64,000 bases of DNA from Thermoflexus hugenholtzii JAD2 (GCA_945881915.1 CAMCVW010000006.1:1-64000); one strand, 5' to 3'; counted from the first letter of the stretch, positions 9,587 to 18,626 are shown. The notes: generated by a model not told the origin, from the sequence alone. A program made the numbers and translations.

Positions 9587-10657
9587 CTAGAGCGAGACTT
9601 CGCGTTTTTCACTGGCAGATCTGTAGGTCGCCTCTAGCAGGCGCAGAATCGCCAATCCATCGTCACCACTGGCAACCACCGAGCCGGTCCCCCGGATGGC
9701 GTCGATGTAACCTGCGTAGACCAGATTGTGTGCCGCGTCGATGCGCGGAATCGTCGGGATTGTTTCGATCGGGCTGCCGTTGTCGTCACTGTAGAAGCGC
9801 AACGGCTTCTCGCTGCCATAGAGTGTCGGGTAGTAGTCGAAGCCGCCCTGATCGCCAATCAACTGGATGCGCTCTTCGTTCTGGGCATAGATAGCCCAAG
9901 TCACCTCGATGGTCACCAAACCACCATCTGCGAGGCGTAGATGCAACGACGCCAAATCGTCCACATCGAACGTGCCATCCATCACCCGGTCAGAACCCCA
10001 GCCACCCAGTCCACGCCGTTGTGGGCCGTGAACTGCCTGGACTTCACCGCGGATGGCGCTGACTTTGGGATTGCCCAACGAATAGAGCACCATGTCGAGC
10101 ATATGAACCCCGATGTCGAGCAGAGCGCCCCCGCCGGACAGTTCTTTGCGGGTGAACCAACTGCCAAAGCCGGGAATGCCGGCGCGACGAATCATCCGGC
10201 CCTGGGCGTAACTGATTTTGCCGATTTTGCCTTCGGCGACTTTGGCCTTCATGTATTGCACTTCGGCACGTGGACGATTGCTCATATTGATGGCCAACAC
10301 ACGGCCTTCTTTGTGCGCCGTGGCGACCATTTCTTCGCCTTGCGCGACGGTCATCGCGAGGGGTTTTTCGCATAGTACATGTTTGCCGGCCTTGAGCGCC
10401 GCAATCGAAACTTCTGCGTGGAGTGCGTTGGGCAGTGCAACAGTGACGGCATCGACGTTCGGGTCGGCGATGATGTCGCGCCAGTTGGTATAGACCGTGC
10501 TGATGCCATTGCTGGCTGCCAATGCATTGGCACGATCCTTGTTGGTGTCACACACGGCCACGACGCTGCCATGGGGATGTTTTTTGATGCCGGGGATGTG
10601 CCCATGCATGGCAATGGCGCCTGCTCCGATGATTCCGACGCGGGTAGATGTGCTCAT
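9587..10657 (-). CDS. Gfo/Idh/MocA family NAD(P)-dependent oxidoreductase
   Basis: A 356-residue oxidoreductase. An N-terminal Rossmann fold begins with GIIGAGAIAMHGHIPG (residues 8-23), followed by the family motif CEKPLAM around residue 95, and the C-terminal substrate domain contains GGGALLDIGVHMLDM. Members act on sugars, inositols or biliverdin-like substrates; specificity is not apparent. A strong GGGAGGT ribosome-binding site supports the ATG at 10657. It stands alone with its own terminator. Sugar-acid metabolism genes lie some kilobases away (dgoD), but no direct link is visible. Confidence 0.93.
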   Translation of the reverse strand: MSTSTRVGIIGAGAIAMHGHIPGIKKHPHGSVVAVCDTNKDRANALAASNGISTVYTNWRDIIADPNVDAVTVALPNALHAEVSIAALKAGKHVLCEKPLAMTVAQGEEMVATAHKEGRVLAINMSNRPRAEVQYMKAKVAEGKIGKISYAQGRMIRRAGIPGFGSWFTRKELSGGGALLDIGVHMLDMVLYSLGNPKVSAIRGEVQAVHGPQRRGLGGWGSDRVMDGTFDVDDLASLHLRLADGGLVTIEVTWAIYAQNEERIQLIGDQGGFDYYPTLYGSEKPLRFYSDDNGSPIETIPTIPRIDAAHNLVYAGYIDAIRGTGSVVASGDDGLAILRLLEATYRSASEKREVSL

Positions 10658-10745
10658 AGGACCTCCCTAAACGACGATGTTTCTCCCGCTAGAATACCAT
10701 ATGCACGTCATCGTACGATGTGCCGGTAGACCGTAGTCACTTGGG

Positions 10746-10751
10746 TATAAT
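10746..10751 (+). promoter_or_regulatory. probable -10 box (TATAAT) of the cyclophilin operon
   Basis: A consensus TATAAT lies 32 bp upstream of the GTG start of the peptidyl-prolyl isomerase. No good -35 box is seen. Confidence 0.5.
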
Positions 10752-10782
10752 AGAAGTGGAATGTATACGAGAGGAACCTACC

Positions 10783-11286
10783 GTGACCAATCACAAACAA
10801 TGGAGCACCCCGCCCGAGATGTCGATCGACGTCACCAAAAAGTACATCGCCACGATGAGCACCTCGAAGGGTGAAGTCGTCCTCGAGCTCGACCCATCTG
10901 CTGCCCCCAAAACGGTCAATAACTTTGTCTTTTTGGCCAATCAGGGCTATTACGACAACATCACCTTCCACCGCGTCATCGCCAACTTCATGACGCAGGG
11001 CGGCGATCCGACCGGCACCGGTATGGGTGGCCCGGGCTACAAATTCGAAGACGAATGCAAAAACAACCCACTCATCCACGATGCAGGCGTCATTTCGATG
11101 GCGAATGCCGGCCCAAACACCAACGGCAGCCAGTTCTTTTTGGTGCACAACCGCCCAGGTACTGCACACCTCGATGGCAAGCATACGGTTTTTGGCAAAT
11201 CGACCAGCGGTACGGATGTGATTTTGGCCATCCGCCAAGGTGACCAATTGATGAAGGTCACCATCAGCGAAGCTGCAGGTAGTTAA
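10783..11286 (+). CDS. cyclophilin-type peptidyl-prolyl cis-trans isomerase
   Basis: A 167-residue cytoplasmic cyclophilin catalysing proline isomerisation. Core signatures are FHRVIANFMTQGGDPTGTG, GVISMANAGPNTNGSQFF and HLDGKHTVFG. I chose the GTG at 10783 because it follows a GAGGAA box, while an upstream ATG at 10720 would put the likely promoter TATAAT inside the gene. No signal peptide is present. It is the first gene of a tight operon: the acetyltransferase starts 2 bp after its stop. Confidence 0.95.
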   Translation: MTNHKQWSTPPEMSIDVTKKYIATMSTSKGEVVLELDPSAAPKTVNNFVFLANQGYYDNITFHRVIANFMTQGGDPTGTGMGGPGYKFEDECKNNPLIHDAGVISMANAGPNTNGSQFFLVHNRPGTAHLDGKHTVFGKSTSGTDVILAIRQGDQLMKVTISEAAGS

Positions 11287-11288
11287 TC

Positions 11289-11819
11289 GTGACCCTCGGT
11301 AGTTCGCAGGCGCGCAAAGCGCGCCTGCACATTTACCCCAGCCCTGGTCCACACAACAGCCTGCACTACTTCCCGCAAGTGACTGGTGGGCTTGTGCGTG
11401 TCGCCTGGCGCTCCATCATTGTCCAAATCGCCCGCTACACCCCGTGGCTCGGCGTCAAACGCTGGCTATACCGGAGTATCGGCGTTTCCATTGGTGACTA
11501 TGCATCGGTCGGTTTGATGGTCATGTTCGACGTCTTTTTTCCGATGGATATTTTCATCGGTGACGAAGCCATCATCGGCTACAACACAACGATTCTCTGT
11601 CACGAATTTTTGCGTCACGAGTGGCGCCGGGGGCCGGTCACGATCGGCCGTGACGTCATGATCGGCGCGAATTGCACGATTTTGCCAGGCGTTGTCATCG
11701 GTGATGGGGCGAGTGTCGCCGCAGGCAGCCTCGTCAATCGCGATGTGCCTGCGGGTGCGGTGGTGGCCGGAGTACCCATTCAGCTCATTCGAGCTGCACA
11801 GAAAGAAGCACGTGAATGA
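11289..11819 (+). CDS. hexapeptide-repeat (left-handed beta-helix) acyltransferase
   Basis: A 176-residue protein whose second half shows isoleucine-patch hexapeptides (IGDYASVG, IGDEAIIGYN, IGRDVMIGANCTILPG, VIGDGASVAAGS) ending in the GVPIQLI tail typical of maltose/galactoside O-acetyltransferase-like enzymes. It probably transfers an acetyl or other acyl group to a sugar or envelope precursor. GTG start. The next gene's start codon overlaps its stop by 4 bp, implying translational coupling. Confidence 0.9.
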   Translation: MTLGSSQARKARLHIYPSPGPHNSLHYFPQVTGGLVRVAWRSIIVQIARYTPWLGVKRWLYRSIGVSIGDYASVGLMVMFDVFFPMDIFIGDEAIIGYNTTILCHEFLRHEWRRGPVTIGRDVMIGANCTILPGVVIGDGASVAAGSLVNRDVPAGAVVAGVPIQLIRAAQKEARE

Positions 11820-12463
11820 CCGCAGTGGTAGTGTTTGCAGATAGCGCATTGCGGCGCCTCTTGGGTTGGATTATGGCAGTGCCTGTGATTTTCTGGGCGG
11901 TCATGTGCATCGATTTTCTCGGATTTTCGATCGGCACAGTGGGTTGGTACGGCGTGCAATTACTCAATGCACCGTGGTGGGCATGGCCCTTCATTCCCGA
12001 CTGCCCACTGGCAGCGCTCTACGGAATGTTGGTGTTTTATCGCATCAGATCGGGAAAATTACCCAACTGGCTGACCGTCGTGGCTGCCCTCTCGTGCATC
12101 AAATATGGGATCTGGACGGTGATTTTTTGGGGGACCAAGTGGGCTGCCACGGGTGAGTACCTGCCTATCGAAGTCGGACTCGTCTTCGTCCACCTCGCCA
12201 TGGCTGGTCAAGGAGTCTTGTTGCTCCCATATCTCAAAACACTGTCTATTGCCACACGGATGGTGGCAATCGGTTGGTTGGCAGTTTCGGTAGTGGTCGA
12301 CTATGGATACGGGCACCACCCAGCCCTGGCGTTCCCCATTACCCCAGTCCAAGCAGGCACATGGGCTGCGGTTCTGACCGCGTTGTTGGCAGTGCTGATG
12401 TTCGTGGTATATACACCGAACTCGATCAGCGCAACCACGGCTCGATCAGACGGACGGTCATAG
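11816..12463 (+). CDS. DUF1405 family integral membrane protein
   Basis: A 215-residue multi-pass membrane protein (about six helices) resembling DUF1405 / Bacillus YpjA, including the characteristic FIPDCPLAALYGMLVFYRI. Function unknown. It is the third gene of the cyclophilin-acyltransferase unit with an ATGA overlap, and its 3' end overlaps the convergent LD-carboxypeptidase gene by 38 bp, so no intergenic terminator separates them. Confidence 0.88.
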   Translation: MTAVVVFADSALRRLLGWIMAVPVIFWAVMCIDFLGFSIGTVGWYGVQLLNAPWWAWPFIPDCPLAALYGMLVFYRIRSGKLPNWLTVVAALSCIKYGIWTVIFWGTKWAATGEYLPIEVGLVFVHLAMAGQGVLLLPYLKTLSIATRMVAIGWLAVSVVVDYGYGHHPALAFPITPVQAGTWAAVLTALLAVLMFVVYTPNSISATTARSDGRS

Positions 12464-13469
12464 CACTGCAATCTATTTCGGCGCGCACACCCAACGGTAG
12501 GATGCACTGCGGGTCGGTGTGCCCGACGTCGAAGTTTGTGATTATTGGCAGCTGCTCGATGCCGAATTCGTGGTGAACCACACGCAGCACCGCCGCATCG
12601 AGCGCCAGTTGCTGACTGAGGGTGTAGCCGTGCGGTCTGCCGATAATCAATGCAGAAATATCGCCCAGCGCACCCATCAGACCGTAATTGCGCAGCCAGC
12701 GCGCCACCTGCTGGATGGTGGGTTTTTCTTCTGATGTTTCGAGAAACAAAATTTTGCCATGCCAAAACGACGGCTTTGGCCAGAATGCCGTTCCTTTGAG
12801 GAATTCGAGCACCTCTATGCACCCACCGAACAGCTGTCCTGTCACCACACCACGCCCCTGTAAAAACTGCCAACCCCGACTATAGTGCTGCTCCGCGAGG
12901 ACGTTGGGTTGTGTCTGGTCCGCCCAATCGCGGTAGCCGTTGCTGTAGTGTGTAGCCGCTTGATACGCATGCTGATCCTGCCGACGAAACAACATCGCAT
13001 GCACGTGGTTGCGGCTGGTGACGGACTGGCTGGCGAACTGCGCTATCCCCGCCATCACGCTCGGTCCGTGGAACGTCACCATCCCCATCAGGTGAATGGC
13101 GGTCAGCAATGTGGTGGTGTCGGAATACCCCATCAGAATCTTGGGCGACCGACCAATGCGTTGGGCATCGAGGTACGGCAATATGCGCATGCTGTCGTCG
13201 CCGCCGATGCTGGCAAACACTGCGGCAATGGAATCGTCGCCAAATGCATCATTGATATCGGCAGCACGCAGCGCGGGATCGGCCGTCAACACGGCATCCG
13301 GTTGCAGCGTGCTGGGGTATTCGCGGATGCGCAATCCCCAGCCACGCAACACGGCGAGCCCTTGCTGGTAGATGTGGGGGAATGCCTCAGGCCCGCCCCA
13401 TGATGGCGAAACCACCGCGACGGTGTCGCCTGGGATGAGCGCTCGTGGCCGACGATACTGCATCGTCAT
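12426..13469 (-). CDS. LD-carboxypeptidase / MccF-like S66 serine peptidase
   Basis: A 347-residue protein of peptidase family S66, which cleaves the terminal L-D bond in murein tetrapeptides or detoxifies microcin-C-like compounds. Hallmarks are GDTVAVVSPSWG at the N-terminus, the nucleophile segment GYSDTTTLLTAIH near residue 119, and FLETSEEKPT and GRPHGYT in the C-terminal domain. Longer and more MccF-like than E. coli LdcA. A GGAGGAA box supports the ATG at 13469. No signal peptide, so it acts in the cytoplasm. Confidence 0.92.
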   Translation of the reverse strand: MTMQYRRPRALIPGDTVAVVSPSWGGPEAFPHIYQQGLAVLRGWGLRIREYPSTLQPDAVLTADPALRAADINDAFGDDSIAAVFASIGGDDSMRILPYLDAQRIGRSPKILMGYSDTTTLLTAIHLMGMVTFHGPSVMAGIAQFASQSVTSRNHVHAMLFRRQDQHAYQAATHYSNGYRDWADQTQPNVLAEQHYSRGWQFLQGRGVVTGQLFGGCIEVLEFLKGTAFWPKPSFWHGKILFLETSEEKPTIQQVARWLRNYGLMGALGDISALIIGRPHGYTLSQQLALDAAVLRVVHHEFGIEQLPIITNFDVGHTDPQCILPLGVRAEIDCSAMTVRLIEPWLR

Positions 13470-13486
13470 AGGATTCCTCCTCGGTA

Positions 13487-13532
13487 TAAAAAAACCCCGA
13501 ACAACGCATCGAAATGCGAACGTCCGAGGTTT
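13487..13532 (-). terminator. terminator downstream of the two tRNA genes
   Basis: On the minus strand a long imperfect stem (ACCTCGGACG... with ...TTCGGGGT) is followed by seven T, six bases after the tRNA-Ser 3' end. It also reads toward the LD-carboxypeptidase gene. Confidence 0.8.
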
Positions 13533-13538
13533 AGCGTG

Positions 13539-13626
13539 TGGCGGGAAGGGAGAGATTCGAACTCTCGAGGGCTTGCACCCTGCTCGTTTTCGAGACGAGG
13601 ACGTTCAACCACTCCGCCACCTTCCC
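13539..13626 (-). tRNA. tRNA-Ser (anticodon CGA)
   Basis: An 88-nt class II tRNA with a long variable arm, acceptor GGGAAGG pairing CCTTCCC, T-loop TTCGAAT and encoded CCA. The 7-nt anticodon loop CTCGAAA gives anticodon CGA, reading UCG. The same transcript probably carries tRNA-Arg upstream. Confidence 0.95.
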
Positions 13627-13675
13627 GGGGGATTTAAAAAGCGGATGACGCTTGGCATCATCCACTTTTGTGAAC

Positions 13676-13752
13676 TGGTGACCCTGGCGCGACTCGAACG
13701 CGCGACCTCTTCCTCCGCAGGGAAGCGCTCTAATCCACTGAGCTACAGAGTC
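13676..13752 (-). tRNA. tRNA-Arg (anticodon GCG)
   Basis: A 77-nt cloverleaf: acceptor GACTCTG pairing CAGGGTC (one G-T pair), D-stem GCTC/GAGC, anticodon stem CTTCC/GGAAG, T-stem GCGCG/CGCGC, encoded CCA. The loop CTGCGGA gives anticodon GCG, reading CGC. Most bacteria instead read CGU/CGC/CGA with an A34-to-inosine tRNA-Arg(ACG), so this isoacceptor is notable. Confidence 0.93.
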
Positions 13753-13955
13753 ACAACACAGTAAATATAGCACCCAGCAACACAAAATGCAAATGATTCC
13801 CAAAAATTGCTTCGGGAACCTTCCCAATACCCTCGCCCGTCAGCTGATGTGGTCTGTAATCAATTCGTAGCGTGGAAGGGTTGGGCTATACAAGCCATTG
13901 TGCTAGTATTCACAACATATACTTTTGCTCTAGTCAGACCGGACAACAGCGCGTC

Positions 13956-14984
13956 ATGCCACAGATTCCTGCCATCACCTATATATACGATATGCCCGCT
14001 GACCATATCAGCTCTTTTTGGACCGACGCGCTCATCGAAGACTTGTCCCGAGCACACATTCGCCTCTGTATCGCCATCCGCGATACGTCAGACGCCCGGG
14101 CTACGCTCATCCAACGACTCAATCTGGCCCACATCCCCGTGGTCTGTTGGCTGGTCCGCGACGATCTGGATATCATGCGCGACTATCGCACCGGCGATGC
14201 CAACCAGCTCCATGCACGCTATCGCGATGTGATGCGCTGGTCCGTCGAACAATCACTGCGCTGGGATGCAATAGGGATAGACATCAGCGCCGACGTCCGC
14301 GACACCGTCCGCTTCGGCGATTACCCGGCAGTCGACGTCAATACGTTCCTGCGGCGCATCAGCAATCGCTGGCACATCGACGCTGCAACCAAAAGTTACG
14401 AGAACTTGCTTTCACTCATCCGTGCGGATAATCACCGCATCGAAAGCTACGAAATCCCCTTCATCCGCGACGATCGCGTCAGCGGTTCTACCCTTGCCCG
14501 ACGTCTGCTCGGGCTGCCTGCAATCGCTGCGGATGCCGTCGTTGTCAGTCTCTATAGCAGCCATTCTCGCCCCTATGGGCCTGGCCTGATTTCTACCTAT
14601 GCACCTGAATGTGCCGCAGTGGCTATCGGCGACTGTACCACTGACGGGAACAATCAACCGATGAGTGAGCACGAACTCTGGCGTGATCTGCAACACGTGT
14701 CTGGCTGCGGCGTGCCCCACATCTACATCGCTGGGTTCCCGTCTATCGTCGAAAAAGGCTGGCACGCCAAAATCATCGCCGGCGGCTGGGTTCGCCGATC
14801 ACTGCCACCCACAGACGAGGTCCATCATCAGGTTGCTCGTATGCGCGCTGGCCTGCGTGCCTTGCTCTGGGCCGGTGCGCGCCCCAGCGTACTCTTGCCA
14901 CTCCTCATCCCCGTGTTGATGCTTGTGCGTCGGATGGTCCGCAATCACGATGTGACCCCCGCCGAGGAGAGCACGCGATCGTGA
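13956..14984 (+). CDS. protein of unknown function with C-terminal membrane anchor
   Basis: A 342-residue protein from the ATG at 13956; upstream GTG starts lack a ribosome-binding site. I do not recognise a family. Alternating beta/alpha segments (ITYIYDMPADHI, IPVVCWLVRDDLD, DAIGIDISADVRD, VPHIYIAGFPSI) suggest a TIM-barrel-like fold, and the C-terminus has one hydrophobic helix (VLLPLLIPVLMLVRRMVR). It begins a three-gene operon: its stop overlaps the GTG of the kinase gene by 4 bp. The glycosidase-like barrel is speculation. Confidence 0.75.
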   Translation: MPQIPAITYIYDMPADHISSFWTDALIEDLSRAHIRLCIAIRDTSDARATLIQRLNLAHIPVVCWLVRDDLDIMRDYRTGDANQLHARYRDVMRWSVEQSLRWDAIGIDISADVRDTVRFGDYPAVDVNTFLRRISNRWHIDAATKSYENLLSLIRADNHRIESYEIPFIRDDRVSGSTLARRLLGLPAIAADAVVVSLYSSHSRPYGPGLISTYAPECAAVAIGDCTTDGNNQPMSEHELWRDLQHVSGCGVPHIYIAGFPSIVEKGWHAKIIAGGWVRRSLPPTDEVHHQVARMRAGLRALLWAGARPSVLLPLLIPVLMLVRRMVRNHDVTPAEESTRS

Positions 14985-15970
14985 ATATCAATGCGCTCCA
15001 GTCTGCATACAGCATCCCTTCCCCGTGGGACTTTGACTTTTTGGCGAGTCGGTCGCATAACCATCTCGCTCTGGTGCGCAGTGCAGATGATCACGAATAT
15101 GTCCTCTGCACCTATGCCAGCAGTAATCCAGCCCCCGTACAGTACATCCAGCATATTCTGCACAGCATCAATGCAGCAGCGCTCCCATTCCACCTCCCTA
15201 TTGCGGTGCCTACGACCGCCGGCGCATACGTCGAAGTCCAACATGACGGGTATCGTCAATGGGTGGCCACGCTGACCCCACTGCTGGTGGGCGATCAGCC
15301 TTCCCCCGAAGACACCACCGCTGCTGCACGCGCCGGCATCGCACTCGGGCAATTGACCCACCAGCTCGCGCAGGTGACTCCACCGCCCATACCCTGCCCA
15401 ACTCCAGCGGTCGGTTCGCTGACTCAGATTCATCCCGCTATTACGAATCCCGAAATGAACGTCCACGTCGCGCCGCTGTCTGTCGATCGGGTCGTCAAAC
15501 TCATGCAGGTCGTCGAACTCTGCACGGCTTTTGGACTACACACCGAACGCATGCCGCAGCAATTGGTCCATGGCGAATTCACCTACCAGAATGTGTTGTT
15601 CGACAACGACGAGTTGACTGCGGTCCTTGACTTTGAACAACTCCACCGTGACGCCCGCATCTACGATCTGGCAATCGCCTTGTCGTCGTGGTGTACCTTC
15701 GACGATACGTACGACCGGCGCGTGCTTCGTGCGTTCGGTCGTGGCTACTGCAGCGAGGTCACGCTCCAAAGTGGCGAGCGCGACGGTCTGCTCGATGCCA
15801 TGCGCATGGTCCGCATGCACCGATTCCTGCGTACCTTGGGCGACTACCAGTCTGGCACGGTCACCAAAGTACACGTCGAACGCGCCGCAGCTGCCCTCCT
15901 CACCTATGAATCGTGGCTCAAACGCCGGAGCGAAGAGGCCCGTTTCGATATCCAGAGTTGGTCTGTATGA
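14981..15970 (+). CDS. APH/choline-kinase-fold phosphotransferase
   Basis: A 329-residue small-molecule kinase of the aminoglycoside phosphotransferase/homoserine kinase II fold. The catalytic loop is HGEFTYQNVLF near residue 197 (Brenner-type, with HGE in place of HGD) followed by the Mg-binding AVLDFEQLHRDARIYDLAIAL. The substrate is unknown; resistance need not be implied. GTG start inside the upstream gene's end (GTGA overlap), and its own stop overlaps the SirB1-like gene (ATGA), so the three products are likely made in fixed proportion. Confidence 0.9.
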   Translation: MNINALQSAYSIPSPWDFDFLASRSHNHLALVRSADDHEYVLCTYASSNPAPVQYIQHILHSINAAALPFHLPIAVPTTAGAYVEVQHDGYRQWVATLTPLLVGDQPSPEDTTAAARAGIALGQLTHQLAQVTPPPIPCPTPAVGSLTQIHPAITNPEMNVHVAPLSVDRVVKLMQVVELCTAFGLHTERMPQQLVHGEFTYQNVLFDNDELTAVLDFEQLHRDARIYDLAIALSSWCTFDDTYDRRVLRAFGRGYCSEVTLQSGERDGLLDAMRMVRMHRFLRTLGDYQSGTVTKVHVERAAAALLTYESWLKRRSEEARFDIQSWSV

Positions 15971-16800
15971 TGCGTCATTCCCTTGCGCATCCCGCACGCA
16001 ACGCATTCCTCCGTGCCATGGTTCCGCCTGCCCCCGACGTTCTCGAGGCCGCCCTCTGTATCGCCTGGGAAGACCAAGGCAGCGACCACCGCAGCATGGT
16101 CAGACTCATGCTCGACGATATGGCGGAAGCCATCAGCACCCACATCGAGTCGGCCGAAACACTGTTGGATCACATCGGCGCAGTGAGTGCGTTCTTCTTC
16201 GACGAACTCGGCTTCCACGGCAATGAATCTAATTACAACGCCGTTGCCAACAGTTACCTCGACCAGGTTTTGCTCAATCGTACTGGCTTGCCCATCACCC
16301 TGTCGCTGCTCTATATCGCGTTCGCGCGCCGCTGTGGACTGGCATTCCATGGTGTAGCCCTGCCCGGGCACTTCATGGTGCAGTTCCGCCCACGCAATGC
16401 CGATCCCATCATCATCGACCCGTTCCGCAGCGGCAAGCGTTGGAGCATGAGCGAAGTAGCCGCGTATCTGCACCGTAACGGCCAACACACGAATGTCCAA
16501 GAATGGCTCGTGCCGCCCACCCCCGAACAAATCATCGTGCGCGTCCTGCGCAACCTCAAAGGCAGTCTGGTGATGCACGGCAATTACCGCGGCGCTGCCA
16601 ACGCCATCGAACGCATCCTGGTGCTCGAGCCGAGTTCCGCCCAAGACGTCCGTGACTATGGCCTCATCCTGTCGCGCCTCAACATGCCGGCCCAGAGCAT
16701 TGCCTACCTCGAACGCTACGCCCACCTCGCCCCCGCTGCCGCAGACTTGCAGAGCATTCGCCATCACGCCAAAACTATGTTGGGCACCGTCGAAAACTAA
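15967..16800 (+). CDS. SirB1-like protein (transglutaminase-like fold plus TPR tail)
   Basis: A 277-residue protein of the SirB1/YchA family. The transglutaminase-like core has NRTGLPITLSLLY, then RCGLAFHGVALPGHFMV with the Cys and His, and IIIDPF with the Asp of a possible catalytic triad; the C-terminal 90 residues look like tetratricopeptide helices. The biochemical role of the family is not established. The start ATG at 15967 overlaps the previous stop. Third and last gene of the unit, closed by a terminator 28 bp downstream. Confidence 0.88.
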   Translation: MMRHSLAHPARNAFLRAMVPPAPDVLEAALCIAWEDQGSDHRSMVRLMLDDMAEAISTHIESAETLLDHIGAVSAFFFDELGFHGNESNYNAVANSYLDQVLLNRTGLPITLSLLYIAFARRCGLAFHGVALPGHFMVQFRPRNADPIIIDPFRSGKRWSMSEVAAYLHRNGQHTNVQEWLVPPTPEQIIVRVLRNLKGSLVMHGNYRGAANAIERILVLEPSSAQDVRDYGLILSRLNMPAQSIAYLERYAHLAPAAADLQSIRHHAKTMLGTVEN

Positions 16801-16828
16801 GCAGATTCGTTTTGTTCCGCGCGATGAC

Positions 16829-16852
16829 ACCTCCCGCATGGGGAGGTTTTTT
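16829..16852 (+). terminator. rho-independent terminator
   Basis: ACCTCCC-GCATG-GGGAGGT followed by five T ends the three-gene operon 13956-16800. Confidence 0.92.
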
Positions 16853-17083
16853 GTCGGGTTTCGCTATCATGGGAAAAGGAATCGCGGGAGGGTAAAAACG
16901 AACGCTATTCGCATACTCACAAAAAGCATTCGTATCTGCGTGTGTACTTCTTGGGGGTTTTTAGGGGCACAGAAAACCGCCCGGCGCACACTGTCTGTGC
17001 CACTCCCGGGTGCAGTCCGCACCGCTGTGCGCATGGACGCAGTGTGGAACGTCCAATCGCCGTGACATCCCGTTCAGATACAC
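16853..17083. other. intergenic stretch without recognised content
   Basis: This space lies between two convergent terminators (plus-strand at 16829 and minus-strand at 17084). I see no coding region, RNA gene or repeat in it. Confidence 0.5.
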
Positions 17084-17118
17084 AAAACCGCCCGCGCACG
17101 GTGTTGTGCGCGGGCGGT
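17084..17118 (-). terminator. rho-independent terminator
   Basis: A perfect 12-bp GC-rich stem (CCGCCCGCGCAC with GTGCGCGGGCGG) is followed on the minus strand by TTTTG. It closes the aminotransferase-aldehyde dehydrogenase unit. Confidence 0.9.
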
Positions 17119-17138
17119 AGAACGATGCGATGACTGCG

Positions 17139-18617
17139 CTAGTAGAGTTTGCCTTCGCGCTTGCTGCCGGTATAGTCGATGTAGACTGCTTTGGTCTCGG
17201 TATAGAAGTCGAAGACTTCGGTGCCTTGTTCCCGTGGGCCGACGCCGGTGTTTTTGAGGCCACCGAATGGCATCTGTGCCTCGCCGCCCAGGGTCGGTGA
17301 GTTGACGTGGGTAATGCCGGTCTCGATTTCGTGGATGTAGCGGAAGGCGCGGCTCAAATCACGCGTATAGACGCTCGACGTGAGGCCAAACTCACAGGAA
17401 TTGGCGGCGTCGAGGGCTTCGTCGAACGATTCGACGCGGACAATCGACAACACGGGACCGAAGATTTCTTCATTGTGAATCCGCATATCGGTACGCACTT
17501 TATCGAAGATGGTCGGATTGACAAAGAAGCCATGCGCCGTTTCGGTCGTGGTGGGCTTATCGCCCCCTACGAGCAGTTCCGCGCCCTGGTTTTTGCCGAT
17601 ATCGATGTAGTCCATCACGGTCTTGAGTTGTGACGCGTCGACGCTAGGGCCCATGTCGGTATCGGCCTCGAGTGGGTTGCCGATCTTCATGCTGTGCACT
17701 TTGGCCAGCAAACGCTCGAGGAATGCATCGGCCACACCGTGTTGGATGATTACGCGGCTGGTGGCGGTGCAACGCTGGCCGGACGAGCCGAAGGCGCCCG
17801 AATAGACGCCAGCGACGGCCAAATCGAGGTCGGCGTCGTCGCAGACGATGACGGGATTTTTGCCGCCCATCTCGCACTGTGCACGGATGCCACGGCCGGC
17901 TGCGCGCTTGTAGATGCCCAGCCCAATCTCGGTCGAGCCAGTGAACGACACCAAACGCACATCGGGGTGATCGACAAACGTATTGCCCACTTCGCCGCCC
18001 GAGCCGATGATCATGTTGAGCACGCCGGCCGGTAGACCGGCTTCGACGAAGCAGTGCATCAACAGCTCGGCAGTCGCTGGTGTCAACGAAGCGGGTTTAA
18101 AGACGACCGTGTTGCCGGCGACCAGGGCAGGGGCTATCTTCCAAATGGGAATGGCGGCGGGGAAGTTCCACGGGGTAATCAACGCTGCCACGCCGACTGG
18201 ATCCTTCATCGTGTAGCCGACGTTGTCGGCGAGTTCGAGTGGGATGACCTCGCCGTTCAGGCGACGCCCGTGGGCGGCACAGAATTCACTGATGTTGATG
18301 GCACGTTGGATCTCGCCCAGCGCTTCGCTGAGCAGTTTGCCTTCTTCGCGGGTGAGGGTACGGGCAATCTCTTGACGCCGTTCGCCTATCAGCTGAGCGG
18401 CTTTGGCCACAATGGCACCGCGTTTGGGCGCGGGCATGCGCTTCCAGCTTTTGAAGGCTTTGGCAGCGGCATCAACTGCGGCAGCGGCTTCTTCCTTGGT
18501 CGACAAAATCACTTCGCCGAGGACGTCGCGTGTGTCGGCGGGATTGGTATTGAGGATGCGCTTGCTGCCCTTTGATTCGACGAATTCACCGCCGATGAAG
18601 TTTTTATAGACCTGCAT
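17139..18617 (-). CDS. NAD(P)-dependent aldehyde dehydrogenase
   Basis: A 492-residue aldehyde dehydrogenase. The nucleotide-binding ITPWNFPAAIPIWK, the general-base segment EMGGKNPVIV, and the catalytic Cys in GQRCTATS (near residue 282) are all intact, with EIFGPVLSIVRV near the C-terminus. The sequence style is closest to 2-oxoglutarate-semialdehyde / succinate-semialdehyde dehydrogenases, but specificity is inferred. It starts 9 bp after the class III aminotransferase stop, so the pair probably converts an omega-amino compound to an aldehyde and oxidises it. Confidence 0.93.
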   Translation of the reverse strand: MQVYKNFIGGEFVESKGSKRILNTNPADTRDVLGEVILSTKEEAAAAVDAAAKAFKSWKRMPAPKRGAIVAKAAQLIGERRQEIARTLTREEGKLLSEALGEIQRAINISEFCAAHGRRLNGEVIPLELADNVGYTMKDPVGVAALITPWNFPAAIPIWKIAPALVAGNTVVFKPASLTPATAELLMHCFVEAGLPAGVLNMIIGSGGEVGNTFVDHPDVRLVSFTGSTEIGLGIYKRAAGRGIRAQCEMGGKNPVIVCDDADLDLAVAGVYSGAFGSSGQRCTATSRVIIQHGVADAFLERLLAKVHSMKIGNPLEADTDMGPSVDASQLKTVMDYIDIGKNQGAELLVGGDKPTTTETAHGFFVNPTIFDKVRTDMRIHNEEIFGPVLSIVRVESFDEALDAANSCEFGLTSSVYTRDLSRAFRYIHEIETGITHVNSPTLGGEAQMPFGGLKNTGVGPREQGTEVFDFYTETKAVYIDYTGSKREGKLY

Positions 18618-18626
18618 GATGCTTCC

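Noticed and set aside
15904-16839. 311-codon open frame opposite the SirB1-like gene
   Set aside because: It is a shadow in high-GC coding sequence; the sense strand carries the conserved motifs and coupled start codons.
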